Source of the DNA: Lachnospiraceae bacterium
GTDB lineage: Bacteria > Bacillota > Clostridia > Lachnospirales > Lachnospiraceae
Direction of reading: 5' to 3'
Assembly: GCA_019421365.1 (NCBI GenBank)
Contig: JAHZFJ010000028.1
Span: 1-55,407, forward strand
Length of the DNA stretch: 55,407 bases
How positions within the stretch are numbered: the stretch's first letter is position 1; each line of letters starts with the position of its first letter. The translations under genes were made by a program, and so were the position numbers. The notes under the pieces were generated by a model. The model did no database searches. It saw nothing but the letters and a program-made list of their open reading frames with translations, and was not told where the DNA came from. Shown one piece after another: positions 34,853-44,255 of the stretch.

Positions 34853-34877
34853 TTAAATAATACCTATACTCTTACAA

Positions 34878-34912
34878 GAGCCAATAGTGTTTGAACTATT
34901 GGCTCCTTTTTT
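34878..34912 (+). terminator. Terminator after the gene fragment
   Basis: GAGCCAATAGT (34878-34888) pairs with ACTATTGGCTC (34895-34905), then CTTTTTT. It probably ends the permease/phosphoribosyltransferase transcript. Confidence 0.85.
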
Positions 34913-34954
34913 GGTACACCCAGCATAAAAGGACAGACACAACAGTCGCGGAAT

Positions 34955-35176
34955 TCAATACCCAGGTTTTCTTAAGCAAGCGCTAGAGCAGTACTTAGGA
35001 ATCCTCTCGATTAGAGTCCACCGCAAACTGCTTAGACTAATTACATCCTCATCACCAGGACCAGTTGCAACGACAATTCTGTTAGGACTGCAACTCTTTA
35101 CTAGTCGTATAATGGTCCGTAAACTTTCAGGTCCTACAACTCTGCCACTGTAAGGGCTGGCTGGGGAGACCCAGTT
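34955..35176 (-). pseudogene. Internal gene fragment, possibly DUF362-like
   Basis: A 73-codon open stretch without a start reads NWVSPASPYSGRVVGPESLR, then SCSPNRIVVATGPGDEDVIS, and ends ...CLRKPGY. It is flanked by stops and has no ribosome site. The opening resembles the region of DUF362-type (iron-sulfur associated) proteins that follows their KPN motif, but this is a weak match by eye. Together with the fragment at 34655 it shows that 34.65-35.24 kb is a decayed region; I see nothing else in it. Confidence 0.4.
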
Positions 35177-35242
35177 TTATATTTATTAAAAAGCTATTTA
35201 GCTAATTTAATCTTGGTTCTACATTGCAAGTCTAAAATAGAT

Positions 35243-35791
35243 TTATTTACCACTATTTTCCTTGCAATAACCAATAAAAGTCTTCAACCATTTAATGGTT
35301 GTTCTTTCGCGTAATATAGCTCCATCTAATACAAGATAGTCACCAAAATCATCACTATCAAGAGGTGGAATACTATCATAACGTTCTTTATTTTTGCTCA
35401 GATGAGCAAGTCTATTTTGGTGTTGTTCTAATTGATGCTCCAACAATTGTATTCTAGCTTCCACATCAAGGTTATTCGAAAAATACATTCTCAAGCGAAA
35501 TACTTCCTTTGGAGTTGGTTCCAAAGGTTCTTCTTTTCTTAACCATTTTAGAAATTCATTTTTCCCTCTCTCTGTAATGGAATAAACTTTTTTCTCTAAT
35601 AGTTCTCCACTGATCTGAATTTCATATGTTACAAGTTCTTCATCAACCAGCTTCTTTAATTCCGGGTATATTTGACTGTGTTTTGCATTCCAAAATTCAC
35701 CTAAATCTTTGTTGAATTCTTTGGCAATATCATATCCAGTCATAGGTGTTTTATTTAATAAGCCTAAAATTGCATATTTTAAAGTTCGCAT
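35243..35791 (-). CDS. PadR family transcriptional regulator
   Basis: 182 aa: winged-helix domain (1-85: LKYAILGLLNKTPMTGYDIA, SQIYPELKKLVDE) and a C-terminal Vir-type dimerisation domain (about 95-180). PadR regulators often repress genes for phenolic-acid or drug handling and release DNA on ligand binding. It is divergent from the MFS transporter and enoate-reductase genes, which it probably controls through the dyad at 35949-35962. Confidence 0.9.
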   Translation of the reverse strand: MRTLKYAILGLLNKTPMTGYDIAKEFNKDLGEFWNAKHSQIYPELKKLVDEELVTYEIQISGELLEKKVYSITERGKNEFLKWLRKEEPLEPTPKEVFRLRMYFSNNLDVEARIQLLEHQLEQHQNRLAHLSKNKERYDSIPPLDSDDFGDYLVLDGAILRERTTIKWLKTFIGYCKENSGK

Positions 35792-35935
35792 TAAATCTCT
35801 CTTTTCTTCTACATACTTTGTTCCATATTGTTTTATTATAGCATAATTGTTTTAAAGCAACAATGAATGATTTATTTTACAAACGTGTTTGACTACACAT
35901 ATTCATACAAACATATAAATATTTACATGATTGTA

Positions 35936-35998
35936 TTGACATAGATAAAATATCGTGATATTATTAACAAGCAAATTATTGTTATTATATTAACAAGC
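35936..35998 (+). promoter_or_regulatory. Promoter and operator of the MFS/enoate-reductase operon
   Basis: TTGACA (35936-35941), 17-bp spacer and TATTAT (35959-35964). The dyad AATATC-gt-GATATT (35949-35962) overlaps the -10. The 10-mer ATTAACAAGC occurs at 35963-35972 and again at 35989-35998. These are candidate sites for the divergent PadR protein. Confidence 0.6.
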
Positions 35999-36100
35999 TA
36001 GTATACATAATGGAGGGAAGAGAACTTTATTTTTTAATTAATTCAAAGAGTATTACATTGTTATGAAAAATTATTGTATGATACGACAGGAGATTAAGTT

Positions 36101-37336
36101 ATGGAATTAACAAAGAAAAGATGGATTATTCTAATCGCGAGTTGTTTTATTAATTTATGTATCGGCTCAATTTATGCGTGGAGTGTATTTGCAGCGCCTA
36201 TGGCTGAACACTTAAGTAGTATTACTGGACTTACTTTAACACCAGGAAGCTTAGCAATTGCATTTACAATTACCAATTCAGTTGGGCCTATCACAATGAT
36301 CACAGGTGGTAGAATTAATGATAAGTTTGGACCTAAGAAAGTTATCTTTGTCGGCGGATTATTATTCGGTGGCGGTATGATCTTATCAGGTTTTGCACAA
36401 TCTGTAGGCTTCTTAGTGTTATCGTACGGTATCATTACTGGTCTTGGAACAGGAATGGTTTATGGATGTACAATTAGTAACTCGGTTAAATTTTTCCCTG
36501 ATAAACGTGGATTAGTTGGTGGTATTACAACAGCTGCCTATGGACTTAGTTCAGTAATCATCCCACCTATCGCCAATGCTTTAATAACTAAGACTGGTGT
36601 TACAGCAGCATTTAAAATTATCGGTATTGGATTTTTAATAATTGTATGTGTTTCGTCATTCTTTATTGATAAATGCCCAGCAGGTTTTGTACCAGAAGGC
36701 TGGACACCAAGTACTTCTAATGTTTCTACAACAAATAAAAATGATAAAGACTGGAAAGGTATGCTTACTAGTCCAATCTTCTATGTAATGATTATTTTAT
36801 TAATGTGTGGAGCATTTTACGGTTTAATGTGTACATCTCAAGCATCACCAGTAGCTCAAAAAATGATTGGTATGTCAGCAACTGCTGCAACGACAGTAGT
36901 TTCTGTTCTAGCATTATTTAATACAGCTGGACGTATTGTTGCAGGATACATCTCTGATAAAATCGGACGTATTAATACACTTGCTTCTGCGTTTGTTCTT
37001 TCAATCATCGGACTTGCATTCGTATATGTTTCTGGCGAGGGAGATGTTGTGACATTTTACATTGGAATTTCTATCATCGGTTTATGCTTTGGTTCATTAA
37101 TGGGAGTATTCCCTGGTTTTACAGCGGATCAGTTTGGAACTAAAAACAATAGTGTGAATTATGGAATTATGTTTATTGGTTTCGCAGTTGCAGGATATTT
37201 TGGACCAACCATTATGAATAATGTTTATAATGCTGACGGTAGCTACCAAAGAGCATTTATTATCGCTGGTGCGCTTGGTATCGCAGGACTTGTAATGTCG
37301 TTTGTCTACCGTATTGTAAAGAAAAAAGAAGCATAA
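36101..37336 (+). CDS. MFS transporter, oxalate/formate antiporter (OFA) type
   Basis: 411 aa with 12 membrane segments. CIGSIYAWSVFAAPMAEHL at the N-terminus and GGRINDKFGPKKVIFVGG (MFS loop motif) are typical of OFA carriers, which exchange carboxylates. AGGAG precedes ATG. It is 50 bases before the enoate-reductase gene and has no terminator between. The pair suggests uptake of an unsaturated or aromatic carboxylate, possibly in exchange for its reduced product; this is inferred. Confidence 0.88.
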   Translation: MELTKKRWIILIASCFINLCIGSIYAWSVFAAPMAEHLSSITGLTLTPGSLAIAFTITNSVGPITMITGGRINDKFGPKKVIFVGGLLFGGGMILSGFAQSVGFLVLSYGIITGLGTGMVYGCTISNSVKFFPDKRGLVGGITTAAYGLSSVIIPPIANALITKTGVTAAFKIIGIGFLIIVCVSSFFIDKCPAGFVPEGWTPSTSNVSTTNKNDKDWKGMLTSPIFYVMIILLMCGAFYGLMCTSQASPVAQKMIGMSATAATTVVSVLALFNTAGRIVAGYISDKIGRINTLASAFVLSIIGLAFVYVSGEGDVVTFYIGISIIGLCFGSLMGVFPGFTADQFGTKNNSVNYGIMFIGFAVAGYFGPTIMNNVYNADGSYQRAFIIAGALGIAGLVMSFVYRIVKKKEA

Positions 37337-37386
37337 GAGGTTTCACAATTGATAGAAATTAAAAAAACACAAAAGGAGAAAAAATC

Positions 37387-39336
37387 ATGCAAAGAAAATT
37401 CCCAAATCTATGTAAACCTATAACGATTGGTAATGTAACATTCCGTAATAGAATGTTTGGAGCACCTATGGGAGGAACAGATATCACAGCTGACTGTACC
37501 ATTGGACCAAAATCTACTGCCTTCTATGAATTAAGAGCCAAAGGTGGCGCTGCATCAGTTACTGTAAGTGAATGTGTAGTTCATCCAGAAACAGAAGGTT
37601 CCCATATGTATCATCTTGATCTACAGACAGTAGGATCACTTGCAAGTTTTACTTATACAGCAGATGCAATTCGTCGTCACGGTGCAATTGCCAGTGTAGA
37701 ATTATCTCATTCTGGACAATATGCAGGAACATATCTAACAGACAAGAATAAGAAACAAGGACTTGCACAATGGGGACCAAGTGAAGGGGTTCGTCCTGAT
37801 GGTCTTCCAGTAAAAGAACTTACTGAAGAACTAATCGCTGACATTGTAGCAGCTTACGGAAGATGTGCCGGACTTGCTAAGAGAGCAGGATTTGAAATGA
37901 TTATGGTTCATGGTGGACATGGTTGGTTAATTAATCAATTTCTTTCTCCATATTTCAACCACAGAACTGATAAATACGGCGGTTCTTTAGAAAACAGAGT
38001 GCGTTTCGCACAGGAAGTACTTGATAGTGTAAGGGAAGCTGTTGGACCTGGTTTCCCAATAGAATTTAGAATGAGTGGTTCTGAGTTATTCGAAGGTGGT
38101 TATGATATTTCAGAAGGTATTGAGATTGCTAAATTAGTAGAATCAAGAGTAGATTTACTTCATGTATCTGCGGGAACTTATCAAACTGGATTTGGTATTA
38201 CACATCCATCTATGTTTTTACCTCATGGTTGCAATGTACATCTTGCAGCTGAGATTAAGAAACATGTAAGTGTTCCTGTTGCAACACTTGGTGGTTTAAA
38301 TGATCCTGCTCAAATGGAAGAAATCATCGCTAGCGGTAAAGCTGACGTTGTTGAGATGGCTCGTGCACTTCTTGCAGATCCAGAGCTTCCAAGAAAAGTT
38401 ATGAGTAACCGTGATGAAGATATTGTAAAATGTCTAAGATGCTTTACTTGTATGGCAGAACGTGCTATGACCTCTACAAGAAGATGTACGGTAAACCCAT
38501 TAATCGGACGTGAAATGGATGGAACAGAAATAATACCTACTGCTAATCCGAAGAAAGTATTAGTAGCTGGTGGTGGTCCTGGTGGACTTGAAGCAGCACT
38601 AACAGCTGCAAAACGTGGACATAAAGTTATCCTTTGTGAAAAAGAGAATCAATTAGGTGGTATCCTTAAGGGAGAACAGGCACTTCCATTCAAATATGAG
38701 ATGTATGAATTAGGTGTTACACTAGGAAAACTTGCTAAAGATGCTGGCGTTGAGATTCGATTAAATACAACAGTTACAAAAGAATATGTAGAAAAAGAAA
38801 ACGTAGATGCATTAATCATTGCAGTTGGTTCTGAACCGCTTGTTCCACCTATTCCAGGTTTAGATGGCGACAACGTAGTTGTTGTGAATAACTATTACCT
38901 TGAAAAAGATAAAGTGGGTGATAGTGTAGTAGTCTTAGGTGGTGGTTTAGCTGGTTGTGAAGCTGCTATCCATTTTGCTCAGGAAGGCAAGACAGTTCAT
39001 CTAGTTGAGATGAGAACAGAACTTGCTCCAGATGCTAATATCAGACATCGTCCAATTATGTTAAAAGAGATCGAAAAGCTTAATATCCATGTTCATACAG
39101 GATATAAAGGATTACGTGTTACAGAGGAAGGCGTTCTTTGTGCAGATGCAGACGGCGTAGAACAACTTGTTCCAGGAACTAGCGTAATCTGTGCACTTGG
39201 TCAAAGAGCGAGAAGAAATGTAGCAGAAGAGTTAGTTGACTGTGCCCCTTATGTTGCGCAGATTGGAGACTGTGTGAAAGTGTCTACTATCACAACAGCA
39301 GTATACCAAGGATATCATGCTGCATTAGACATTTAA
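37387..39336 (+). CDS. NADH:flavin oxidoreductase / enoate-reductase-like (Fe-S, FMN, FAD)
   Basis: 649 aa in the order of 2,4-dienoyl-CoA reductase and 2-enoate reductase: an FMN-binding old-yellow-enzyme barrel (1-340), a 4Fe-4S site C-x2-C-x2-C-x11-C (from about residue 349: CLRCFTC ... RRC), then an FAD/NAD(P) part with VLVAGGGPGGLEAA and VVVLGGGLAGCEAA. HxxH-type HGGHGWL in the barrel lies near the substrate site. Such enzymes reduce an activated C=C bond. With the PadR regulator and OFA carrier, a hydroxycinnamate-like or other enoate substrate is plausible. Its last 64 codons are duplicated at 34661. Confidence 0.9.
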   Translation: MQRKFPNLCKPITIGNVTFRNRMFGAPMGGTDITADCTIGPKSTAFYELRAKGGAASVTVSECVVHPETEGSHMYHLDLQTVGSLASFTYTADAIRRHGAIASVELSHSGQYAGTYLTDKNKKQGLAQWGPSEGVRPDGLPVKELTEELIADIVAAYGRCAGLAKRAGFEMIMVHGGHGWLINQFLSPYFNHRTDKYGGSLENRVRFAQEVLDSVREAVGPGFPIEFRMSGSELFEGGYDISEGIEIAKLVESRVDLLHVSAGTYQTGFGITHPSMFLPHGCNVHLAAEIKKHVSVPVATLGGLNDPAQMEEIIASGKADVVEMARALLADPELPRKVMSNRDEDIVKCLRCFTCMAERAMTSTRRCTVNPLIGREMDGTEIIPTANPKKVLVAGGGPGGLEAALTAAKRGHKVILCEKENQLGGILKGEQALPFKYEMYELGVTLGKLAKDAGVEIRLNTTVTKEYVEKENVDALIIAVGSEPLVPPIPGLDGDNVVVVNNYYLEKDKVGDSVVVLGGGLAGCEAAIHFAQEGKTVHLVEMRTELAPDANIRHRPIMLKEIEKLNIHVHTGYKGLRVTEEGVLCADADGVEQLVPGTSVICALGQRARRNVAEELVDCAPYVAQIGDCVKVSTITTAVYQGYHAALDI

Positions 39337-40232
39337 TATAATAATATTAATACCATTATAAGGAGGCAATAGTTTTTTAAACTATTGCCTCCTTTGCTTC
39401 CCATGTGGTCACTATATAGAGTATTCTTCTTAGCAAAATGGTGAAGTTTATCCATTTGCAAAGAGAGTGCATTAATCTCTGAATTACACGTCCATAGACT
39501 TACTTCGGTATCTTCTGTAGAACCCACTGTGTCAATATTAATACAACCTAAAGCGTTATCAATTTCTATTTGTGATAATTGTGCTACGAAATTCGTGGAG
39601 CCTTGTAAACCACATTCTTCAGCCCCTAAAAAAACAAACGTTATGTTTATAGGAAGGTTACGGTTACGTAGTTGTAGTGCAATTTCTAATAAAACAGTTA
39701 CTCCAGAACCATTATCACGGATACCATGTATATTCTTTTCTGTGTCATAATGGGCAGTTAAATAAAGTGTTTTTTCTGCACCTTCAACGGAATTTGTGAC
39801 AATAACATTTTTACTTTGATAGCTGGCATTATCATCGCCAGTGAATTTATAAAAATAGTCCTCCAATGAGGAAATGCCCCATATCTCAGACATGTTTTTT
39901 TCGTAAGTATTAAAGGCTTGAATAGTTGTGTTATATCCGTATTCTGACATCTTGGAAACAAGAAAATCTACTGCCTTGTCTTCTTCAAGAGTACCGGCCT
40001 TACGAGGACTAATGCAAAACTCCGTAATATTATCTAATAGATTATTGTTATCTAAATCAATTGGTGGTATATCTGGATGAGGTGAGGTAATCATTGAAGT
40101 AAGTGTATTTTCAAATATATTTATCAGTGAAAAATTAGTCTCGAAATTACTAGTACTCCTTGTACTAGTTTTAAAGTTACATCCTGTTAATATAATTAAA
40201 ATTAATATAGCTAACCTGAAAACAGCTCTCAT
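39333..40232 (-). CDS. M28 family aminopeptidase lipoprotein, C-terminus lost
   Basis: 299 aa with a lipoprotein signal (LTGC, Cys 18). The M28 metal sites visible are LTAHYDT (His, Asp), IRDNGSG (Asp), LGAEECG (catalytic Glu and ligand) and CINIDTVG (Asp). After TLYSDHMGS, where the family normally goes on for about 40-50 residues with the last His ligand, the frame runs into the terminator of the opposite gene and ends in an unrelated hydrophobic tail (KNYCLLIMVLILLY). The enzyme is therefore probably inactive. GGAGG precedes the start. Its stop codon overlaps that of the enoate-reductase gene. Confidence 0.75.
   Translation of the reverse strand: MRAVFRLAILILIILTGCNFKTSTRSTSNFETNFSLINIFENTLTSMITSPHPDIPPIDLDNNNLLDNITEFCISPRKAGTLEEDKAVDFLVSKMSEYGYNTTIQAFNTYEKNMSEIWGISSLEDYFYKFTGDDNASYQSKNVIVTNSVEGAEKTLYLTAHYDTEKNIHGIRDNGSGVTVLLEIALQLRNRNLPINITFVFLGAEECGLQGSTNFVAQLSQIEIDNALGCINIDTVGSTEDTEVSLWTCNSEINALSLQMDKLHHFAKKNTLYSDHMGSKGGNSLKNYCLLIMVLILLY
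39361..39396. terminator. Terminator of the enoate-reductase operon
   Basis: A perfect 15-bp stem: AGGAGGCAATAGTTT (39361-39375) with its complement at 39379-39393. On the minus strand this same hairpin is translated as the end of the M28 peptidase frame. Confidence 0.85.
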
Positions 40233-40398
40233 GATTCCTCCATTGAAGTTAAGTCATTAATACTTGATTAAGATATATTTTTCTATTACAATTTCCCTCA
40301 TATGTATTTTTATTGAAGTATGTAAATATATGTTATACAATATCTCTATATTGCGACTATTTCTTTGTCAAATCTATTATAAGAGGAGGAAGTTGTTT

Positions 40399-41118
40399 AT
40401 GCCTACCATTTATCTAGAACATAATGATATGTTGTCAAAACTAAATTATAAGAATTTGATTACTTTTTTAAGTTCTATAAGTACGCGAATAACGTATTCA
40501 GTACTTATAAATAATTATATTCTAACTTTCGAAGAATATACAAATGCAGTTAGTGACTTATCTGATGAGTATAGTGAGGAAGATGTAAACAGAAGGTTAC
40601 GATTTTCGAAAGATGTTGAGTATCGAGAATTTTTACGTAAAACATATCATACATATGATGAAGTCTTAGCTTATTTTGATAGATTGAAATATTATGATTT
40701 AATAGAATTAGAAGAAGTGAAGAAGCAACTATTAATGTATATTAATAAAAGCAATGATAATACAATATTAAAAATAGATGGTTTATTGAGAGAGATGAAT
40801 TTAAATACTAGGAGAGTACTACCTGAAGAGAATTATATGGGAAGTAAATTTACCTATAATTCACATTGCACTATTGGCGGAATATATAAAGTATATTGCT
40901 TTAAAATGAATAAAAATATGGCTGAATATATAATATCTAAGAAAAATTTAACAAAACTTAATACGTTCAAAGAAATAGATTTGTTAGAGGACCCAGTCTT
41001 TTATGAAGAGGATAGACTTATATGTTCAATCTGTTCTCATGAGCGTACATATACACTTTTTTTACAGGAAAAAGAATTTGTTGATTTTCAGTTATTAAAA
41101 ATTCCATTTAGTAATTGA
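40399..41118 (+). CDS. Hypothetical protein
   Basis: 239 aa, no signal peptide or membrane segment; mostly helical and charged, with two Cys near the end (LICSICSHER). I do not recognise the family. An open frame extends upstream to 40264, but GAGGAGG at 40383-40389 sits ten bases before ATG 40399, which is chosen. It is more AT-rich than its neighbours. It is divergent from the M28 gene and converges on iclR-like at 41196, alone in its unit. Confidence 0.7.
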   Translation: MPTIYLEHNDMLSKLNYKNLITFLSSISTRITYSVLINNYILTFEEYTNAVSDLSDEYSEEDVNRRLRFSKDVEYREFLRKTYHTYDEVLAYFDRLKYYDLIELEEVKKQLLMYINKSNDNTILKIDGLLREMNLNTRRVLPEENYMGSKFTYNSHCTIGGIYKVYCFKMNKNMAEYIISKKNLTKLNTFKEIDLLEDPVFYEEDRLICSICSHERTYTLFLQEKEFVDFQLLKIPFSN

Positions 41119-41156
41119 CATACAGCCCTTAGGGATTAAGCAGGTTAATAATATTG

Positions 41157-41201
41157 ATATAGAAAAAAACAGAAACAATAAGTTTCTGTTTTTTTCTATA
41201 T
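41157..41201. terminator. Bidirectional terminator
   Basis: A perfect 20-bp inverted repeat (41157-41176 with 41182-41201, five-base loop) carrying A7 and T7 tracts. It overlaps the last codons of the IclR-family gene. Confidence 0.9.
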
Positions 41202-41996
41202 ATTGCGTCTACTTTGCTTTGAAATGATTTCCGCTGACTGAGTTATGTCTTCGATTATGAGAGCAGCTGTATACTTATTTAACTTGCTTTTTGAAACTAA
41301 AATACTGAGGGTTCCAAGAAAATCATTTTCCTTGTTAAATATTGGAGCGGCGATGCAAACCTGACCAGTTCTATGATCAACTTCTTGTAAAACATAACCG
41401 TTTTCTCTGATGATATCTATTTCTTTTGTGAAATCTTCCAATTCCCATTTATGACTTATACTTCTTTTGTTGATTTTATCAAGATGTACTTGTAGGTTTA
41501 AATCACCTGTGGAATAGGCAATAAAGCACATATAGACAGGTGGTAAGAACACATCACTGTTCTCACACTGGCTAGGCGTTATTAGTGTGTTAGTGTAGCT
41601 ATCATTGAAATATTGCTGAAAAATAATGACAAATTGATCATTGCTTGAAGTGGTAGCGTTATTAGCGTTTATTCCCTTATCTAAAATACTAAGATTAGCG
41701 TATTCATCATATTTTTCAGAAAGATAAGTTAACTGAGGTTTTGCTATTTTGCTTAAGGGTAAACTACTAGCAGCAACCATTCCTAACATAAAAACTTTAG
41801 AACCTAACGAATAAACACCAGTATACTCATCTCTATGAACAAAATCCTTTTCTGCAAGAGTTGCTAATGTTCTAAGTACGGTGCTCTTATATAGAGAAAG
41901 GTCGTTGGATATTTCGGTTAATGTCATCTTTCCTCCATGATTGTACATTAACTCAAGAATATCTAGTGCACGTTCTAAACATTTGATGGCTGACAT
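41196..41996 (-). CDS. IclR family transcriptional regulator
   Basis: 266 aa: winged helix (about 1-65: LERALDILELMYNHGGKMTL, LSLYKSTVLRTLATL) and a ligand-binding IclR domain (about 80-255: VDHRTGQVCIAAPIF). IclR proteins sense small carboxylates or aromatic intermediates. It is divergent from the second enoate reductase at 42338. A dyad 34-50 bases upstream of its start is a likely operator. Its stop codon is within the terminator hairpin. Confidence 0.9.
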   Translation of the reverse strand: MSAIKCLERALDILELMYNHGGKMTLTEISNDLSLYKSTVLRTLATLAEKDFVHRDEYTGVYSLGSKVFMLGMVAASSLPLSKIAKPQLTYLSEKYDEYANLSILDKGINANNATTSSNDQFVIIFQQYFNDSYTNTLITPSQCENSDVFLPPVYMCFIAYSTGDLNLQVHLDKINKRSISHKWELEDFTKEIDIIRENGYVLQEVDHRTGQVCIAAPIFNKENDFLGTLSILVSKSKLNKYTAALIIEDITQSAEIISKQSRRNI

Positions 41997-42029
41997 AATG
42001 TCCCCTTTCTACGATTTAATTTAAAACTT

Positions 42030-42046
42030 GCCTTATGGCGTAAGGC
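42030..42046. promoter_or_regulatory. Dyad in the iclR/enoate-reductase divergent region
   Basis: GCCTTA-tggcg-TAAGGC, just upstream of the IclR-family gene. The related CTTATGGC recurs near 42237-42244, closer to the enoate-reductase promoter. Both are candidate IclR sites. The rest of the 340-base gap is AT-rich and shows only the promoter at 42275. Confidence 0.45.
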
Positions 42047-42274
42047 GAATATTCTATATTGTACCATTTATTTTTTTACATGGCTAGTATTTCTTCGAGA
42101 ATGAAATTGTATAATTACCTAATCTATAAATTAAATATTAAGAAAGTTAAAATAGTTCTAAACAATAGAACTGTTTATGGTGATTAAAAATACTTAAATT
42201 TAATGAAAAACGTTATATCAAAGTAAAATTGAAAGTCTTATGGCAATCAAATAGCAAGTTATGTAAAATATAAG

Positions 42275-42303
42275 TTGCATAGAGTAGAACATTGTGATAA
42301 AAT
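42275..42303 (+). promoter_or_regulatory. Promoter of the second enoate-reductase gene
   Basis: TTGCAT (42275-42280), 17-bp spacer and TAAAAT (42298-42303). Confidence 0.55.
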
Positions 42304-42337
42304 TATCAAATAATATATATCCTATAGGAGGAGAATC

Positions 42338-44251
42338 ATGAAACTACTACAGCCAGTACAAATCGGTAACCTAGAATTAAAAAATCGCATCGTCATGGTT
42401 GCAATGGGACCAGAGTTAGGCAATTTTGACGATAAAACAGTGGAGTATTACGCAAGAAGAGCCGAAGGTGGGGCAGCAATGTTGCTTACAAACGTAGTTG
42501 CTACTGAAGAAATAGAAGGACATAGCCCTTCATCTGTTTTAAATGAAGATAGTTTTGCGGGATATAAGAAGTTAGTGGATAGGGCACATGCCTATGGCTG
42601 TAAAGTTTGTATTCAGATTATGCCAGGTTCTGGATTAGGGCTGATGGCACCAGGGCGTCAAAAGCCAGCTTGCGTATCAGCAATGCCATTATATCCAGGT
42701 TCTGAATTATCTTATGAAGCATTAACTATTGAAGAAATAAAATTTATTCAAGGTGAAGTCGTGAAAAGTGTTGCATTAGCCAAAGAAGCTGGAGCTGATG
42801 CGGTAGAGGTACATGCTTATGGTGGATATCTGACAGATAAATTTATGACACCAAGATGGAATACACGTACCGATGAATATGGCGGTAGTTTTGAAAATAG
42901 AATGCGATTTTTAAATGAAATGATTGATGGGATTAAAGCAGAAGTAGGAAGTGATTTTCCGATGATTGTTAAATTCACACCTTGTCATTACCTTCCACAG
43001 GAAGCTGGTTACAGAACCATAGAGGAAGGAATAGAGATAGCTAAAATGCTAGAAAGCAAAGGGGTGCATGCATTACATATTGATGTGGGTTGTCATGATA
43101 ATTGGTATTTGGCAATGCCACCAATTTATCAACAAGAAGCGGTTTTACAGTTATCTGCTTCTAGAAAAATAAAAGAAGTTACTTCTCTTCCTATTATCTC
43201 AAATGGTAGACTTTCAGATACAGACAAAGCGGAAACAGCCTTAGAGAATGGGTATATTGATATTGTGGGAGTGGGAAGAGGCTTTCTGGCTGATCCTGAT
43301 TTCCCTAATAAAATTATGGAGCACAAAAACGATGAGATACGTACCTGTATCTATTGCAATGAAGGTTGCATAAAAAGCGTTTGTGAAGGAGCTAGTATTC
43401 GTTGTGCCGTTAATCCGACAGCAGGTTTTGAAACTATAAAAGTTTTAAACAAGGCAGAAGAGAAAAAGAAAGTTTTAATAATTGGTGCTGGCCCTGGTGG
43501 ATGTCAAGCAGCAATTGCAGCAGCAGAAGCTGGACATGATGTTGAAGTATGGGAAAAGCAAGATCATTTAGGTGGTAATTTTCATAATGCCTGTCTTCCA
43601 CCTTTTAAAAGAGACGGAAATAAGATTTTAACCTATTATGCAGTTATGATGAAAAAGCTTGAAATTCGTATAAAATATTGTGTGGAGGCTACGAAGGAAT
43701 TAGTTGATGGTTATGCACCCGATTTAATAATCTATGCAGCAGGAGCATTGCCTGTAAGACCAAAATCAATTCCAGGCATCCACATGACACATGTTGTAGC
43801 AGCCACAGATGTATTACAGAATAAAGTACCAGTAGGCAAGGAAGTCACTATTATTGGTGCTGGTTTAGTAGGCTGTGAAACTGCAGTTGTATTAGCGGAG
43901 AAGGGTAAGAGGGTTACCTTAGTGGAGATGGCAGATCATGTACTTCCAGAACCAGTATTTATTCAGAATGCAATGATGTTAAATCAGCTTTTGGATCATA
44001 CCAATATTAAAACAAAGACCTCTTCTAAATTAATGGAGATAAAAGAAGATCACTTATTAGTACAATGCAACGGGCAAGAGGAAGAATTAGCATGCGATAC
44101 AGTTGTCTTAGCCATGGGATTTGTACCAAATACCGATTTGTATGAGGTATTAAAAGATGAATATACCATCGTAAATGTAGGCGATAGTGTGAAAGCTAGA
44201 AAAGTACTTGATGCTGTAAGTGAAGCATATGATGCAATTTTGAATATATAG
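42338..44251 (+). CDS. NADH:flavin oxidoreductase / enoate-reductase-like, second gene
   Basis: 637 aa with the same architecture as the enzyme at 37387: FMN barrel (1-330), 4Fe-4S site C-x2-C-x3-C-x11-C (CIYCNEGC ... IRC, from about residue 343), FAD/NAD(P) domains (VLIIGAGPGGCQAA and VTIIGAGLVGCETA). The two proteins differ widely, including a Cys-rich spacing of one residue, so they are not a recent duplication. VEVHAYGGYLTDKFMTPRWN is the typical active-site region. Its own IclR regulator suggests a different substrate. AGGAGGAG precedes ATG. Confidence 0.9.
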   Translation: MKLLQPVQIGNLELKNRIVMVAMGPELGNFDDKTVEYYARRAEGGAAMLLTNVVATEEIEGHSPSSVLNEDSFAGYKKLVDRAHAYGCKVCIQIMPGSGLGLMAPGRQKPACVSAMPLYPGSELSYEALTIEEIKFIQGEVVKSVALAKEAGADAVEVHAYGGYLTDKFMTPRWNTRTDEYGGSFENRMRFLNEMIDGIKAEVGSDFPMIVKFTPCHYLPQEAGYRTIEEGIEIAKMLESKGVHALHIDVGCHDNWYLAMPPIYQQEAVLQLSASRKIKEVTSLPIISNGRLSDTDKAETALENGYIDIVGVGRGFLADPDFPNKIMEHKNDEIRTCIYCNEGCIKSVCEGASIRCAVNPTAGFETIKVLNKAEEKKKVLIIGAGPGGCQAAIAAAEAGHDVEVWEKQDHLGGNFHNACLPPFKRDGNKILTYYAVMMKKLEIRIKYCVEATKELVDGYAPDLIIYAAGALPVRPKSIPGIHMTHVVAATDVLQNKVPVGKEVTIIGAGLVGCETAVVLAEKGKRVTLVEMADHVLPEPVFIQNAMMLNQLLDHTNIKTKTSSKLMEIKEDHLLVQCNGQEEELACDTVVLAMGFVPNTDLYEVLKDEYTIVNVGDSVKARKVLDAVSEAYDAILNI

Positions 44252-44255
44252 ATAG

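Noticed and set aside
32646..39336. Integrated island at the tRNA-Ser gene
   Set aside because: The block after the tRNA looks accessory, but no repeat of the tRNA 3' end and no integrase were found within the window, so an integrated element is not supported.
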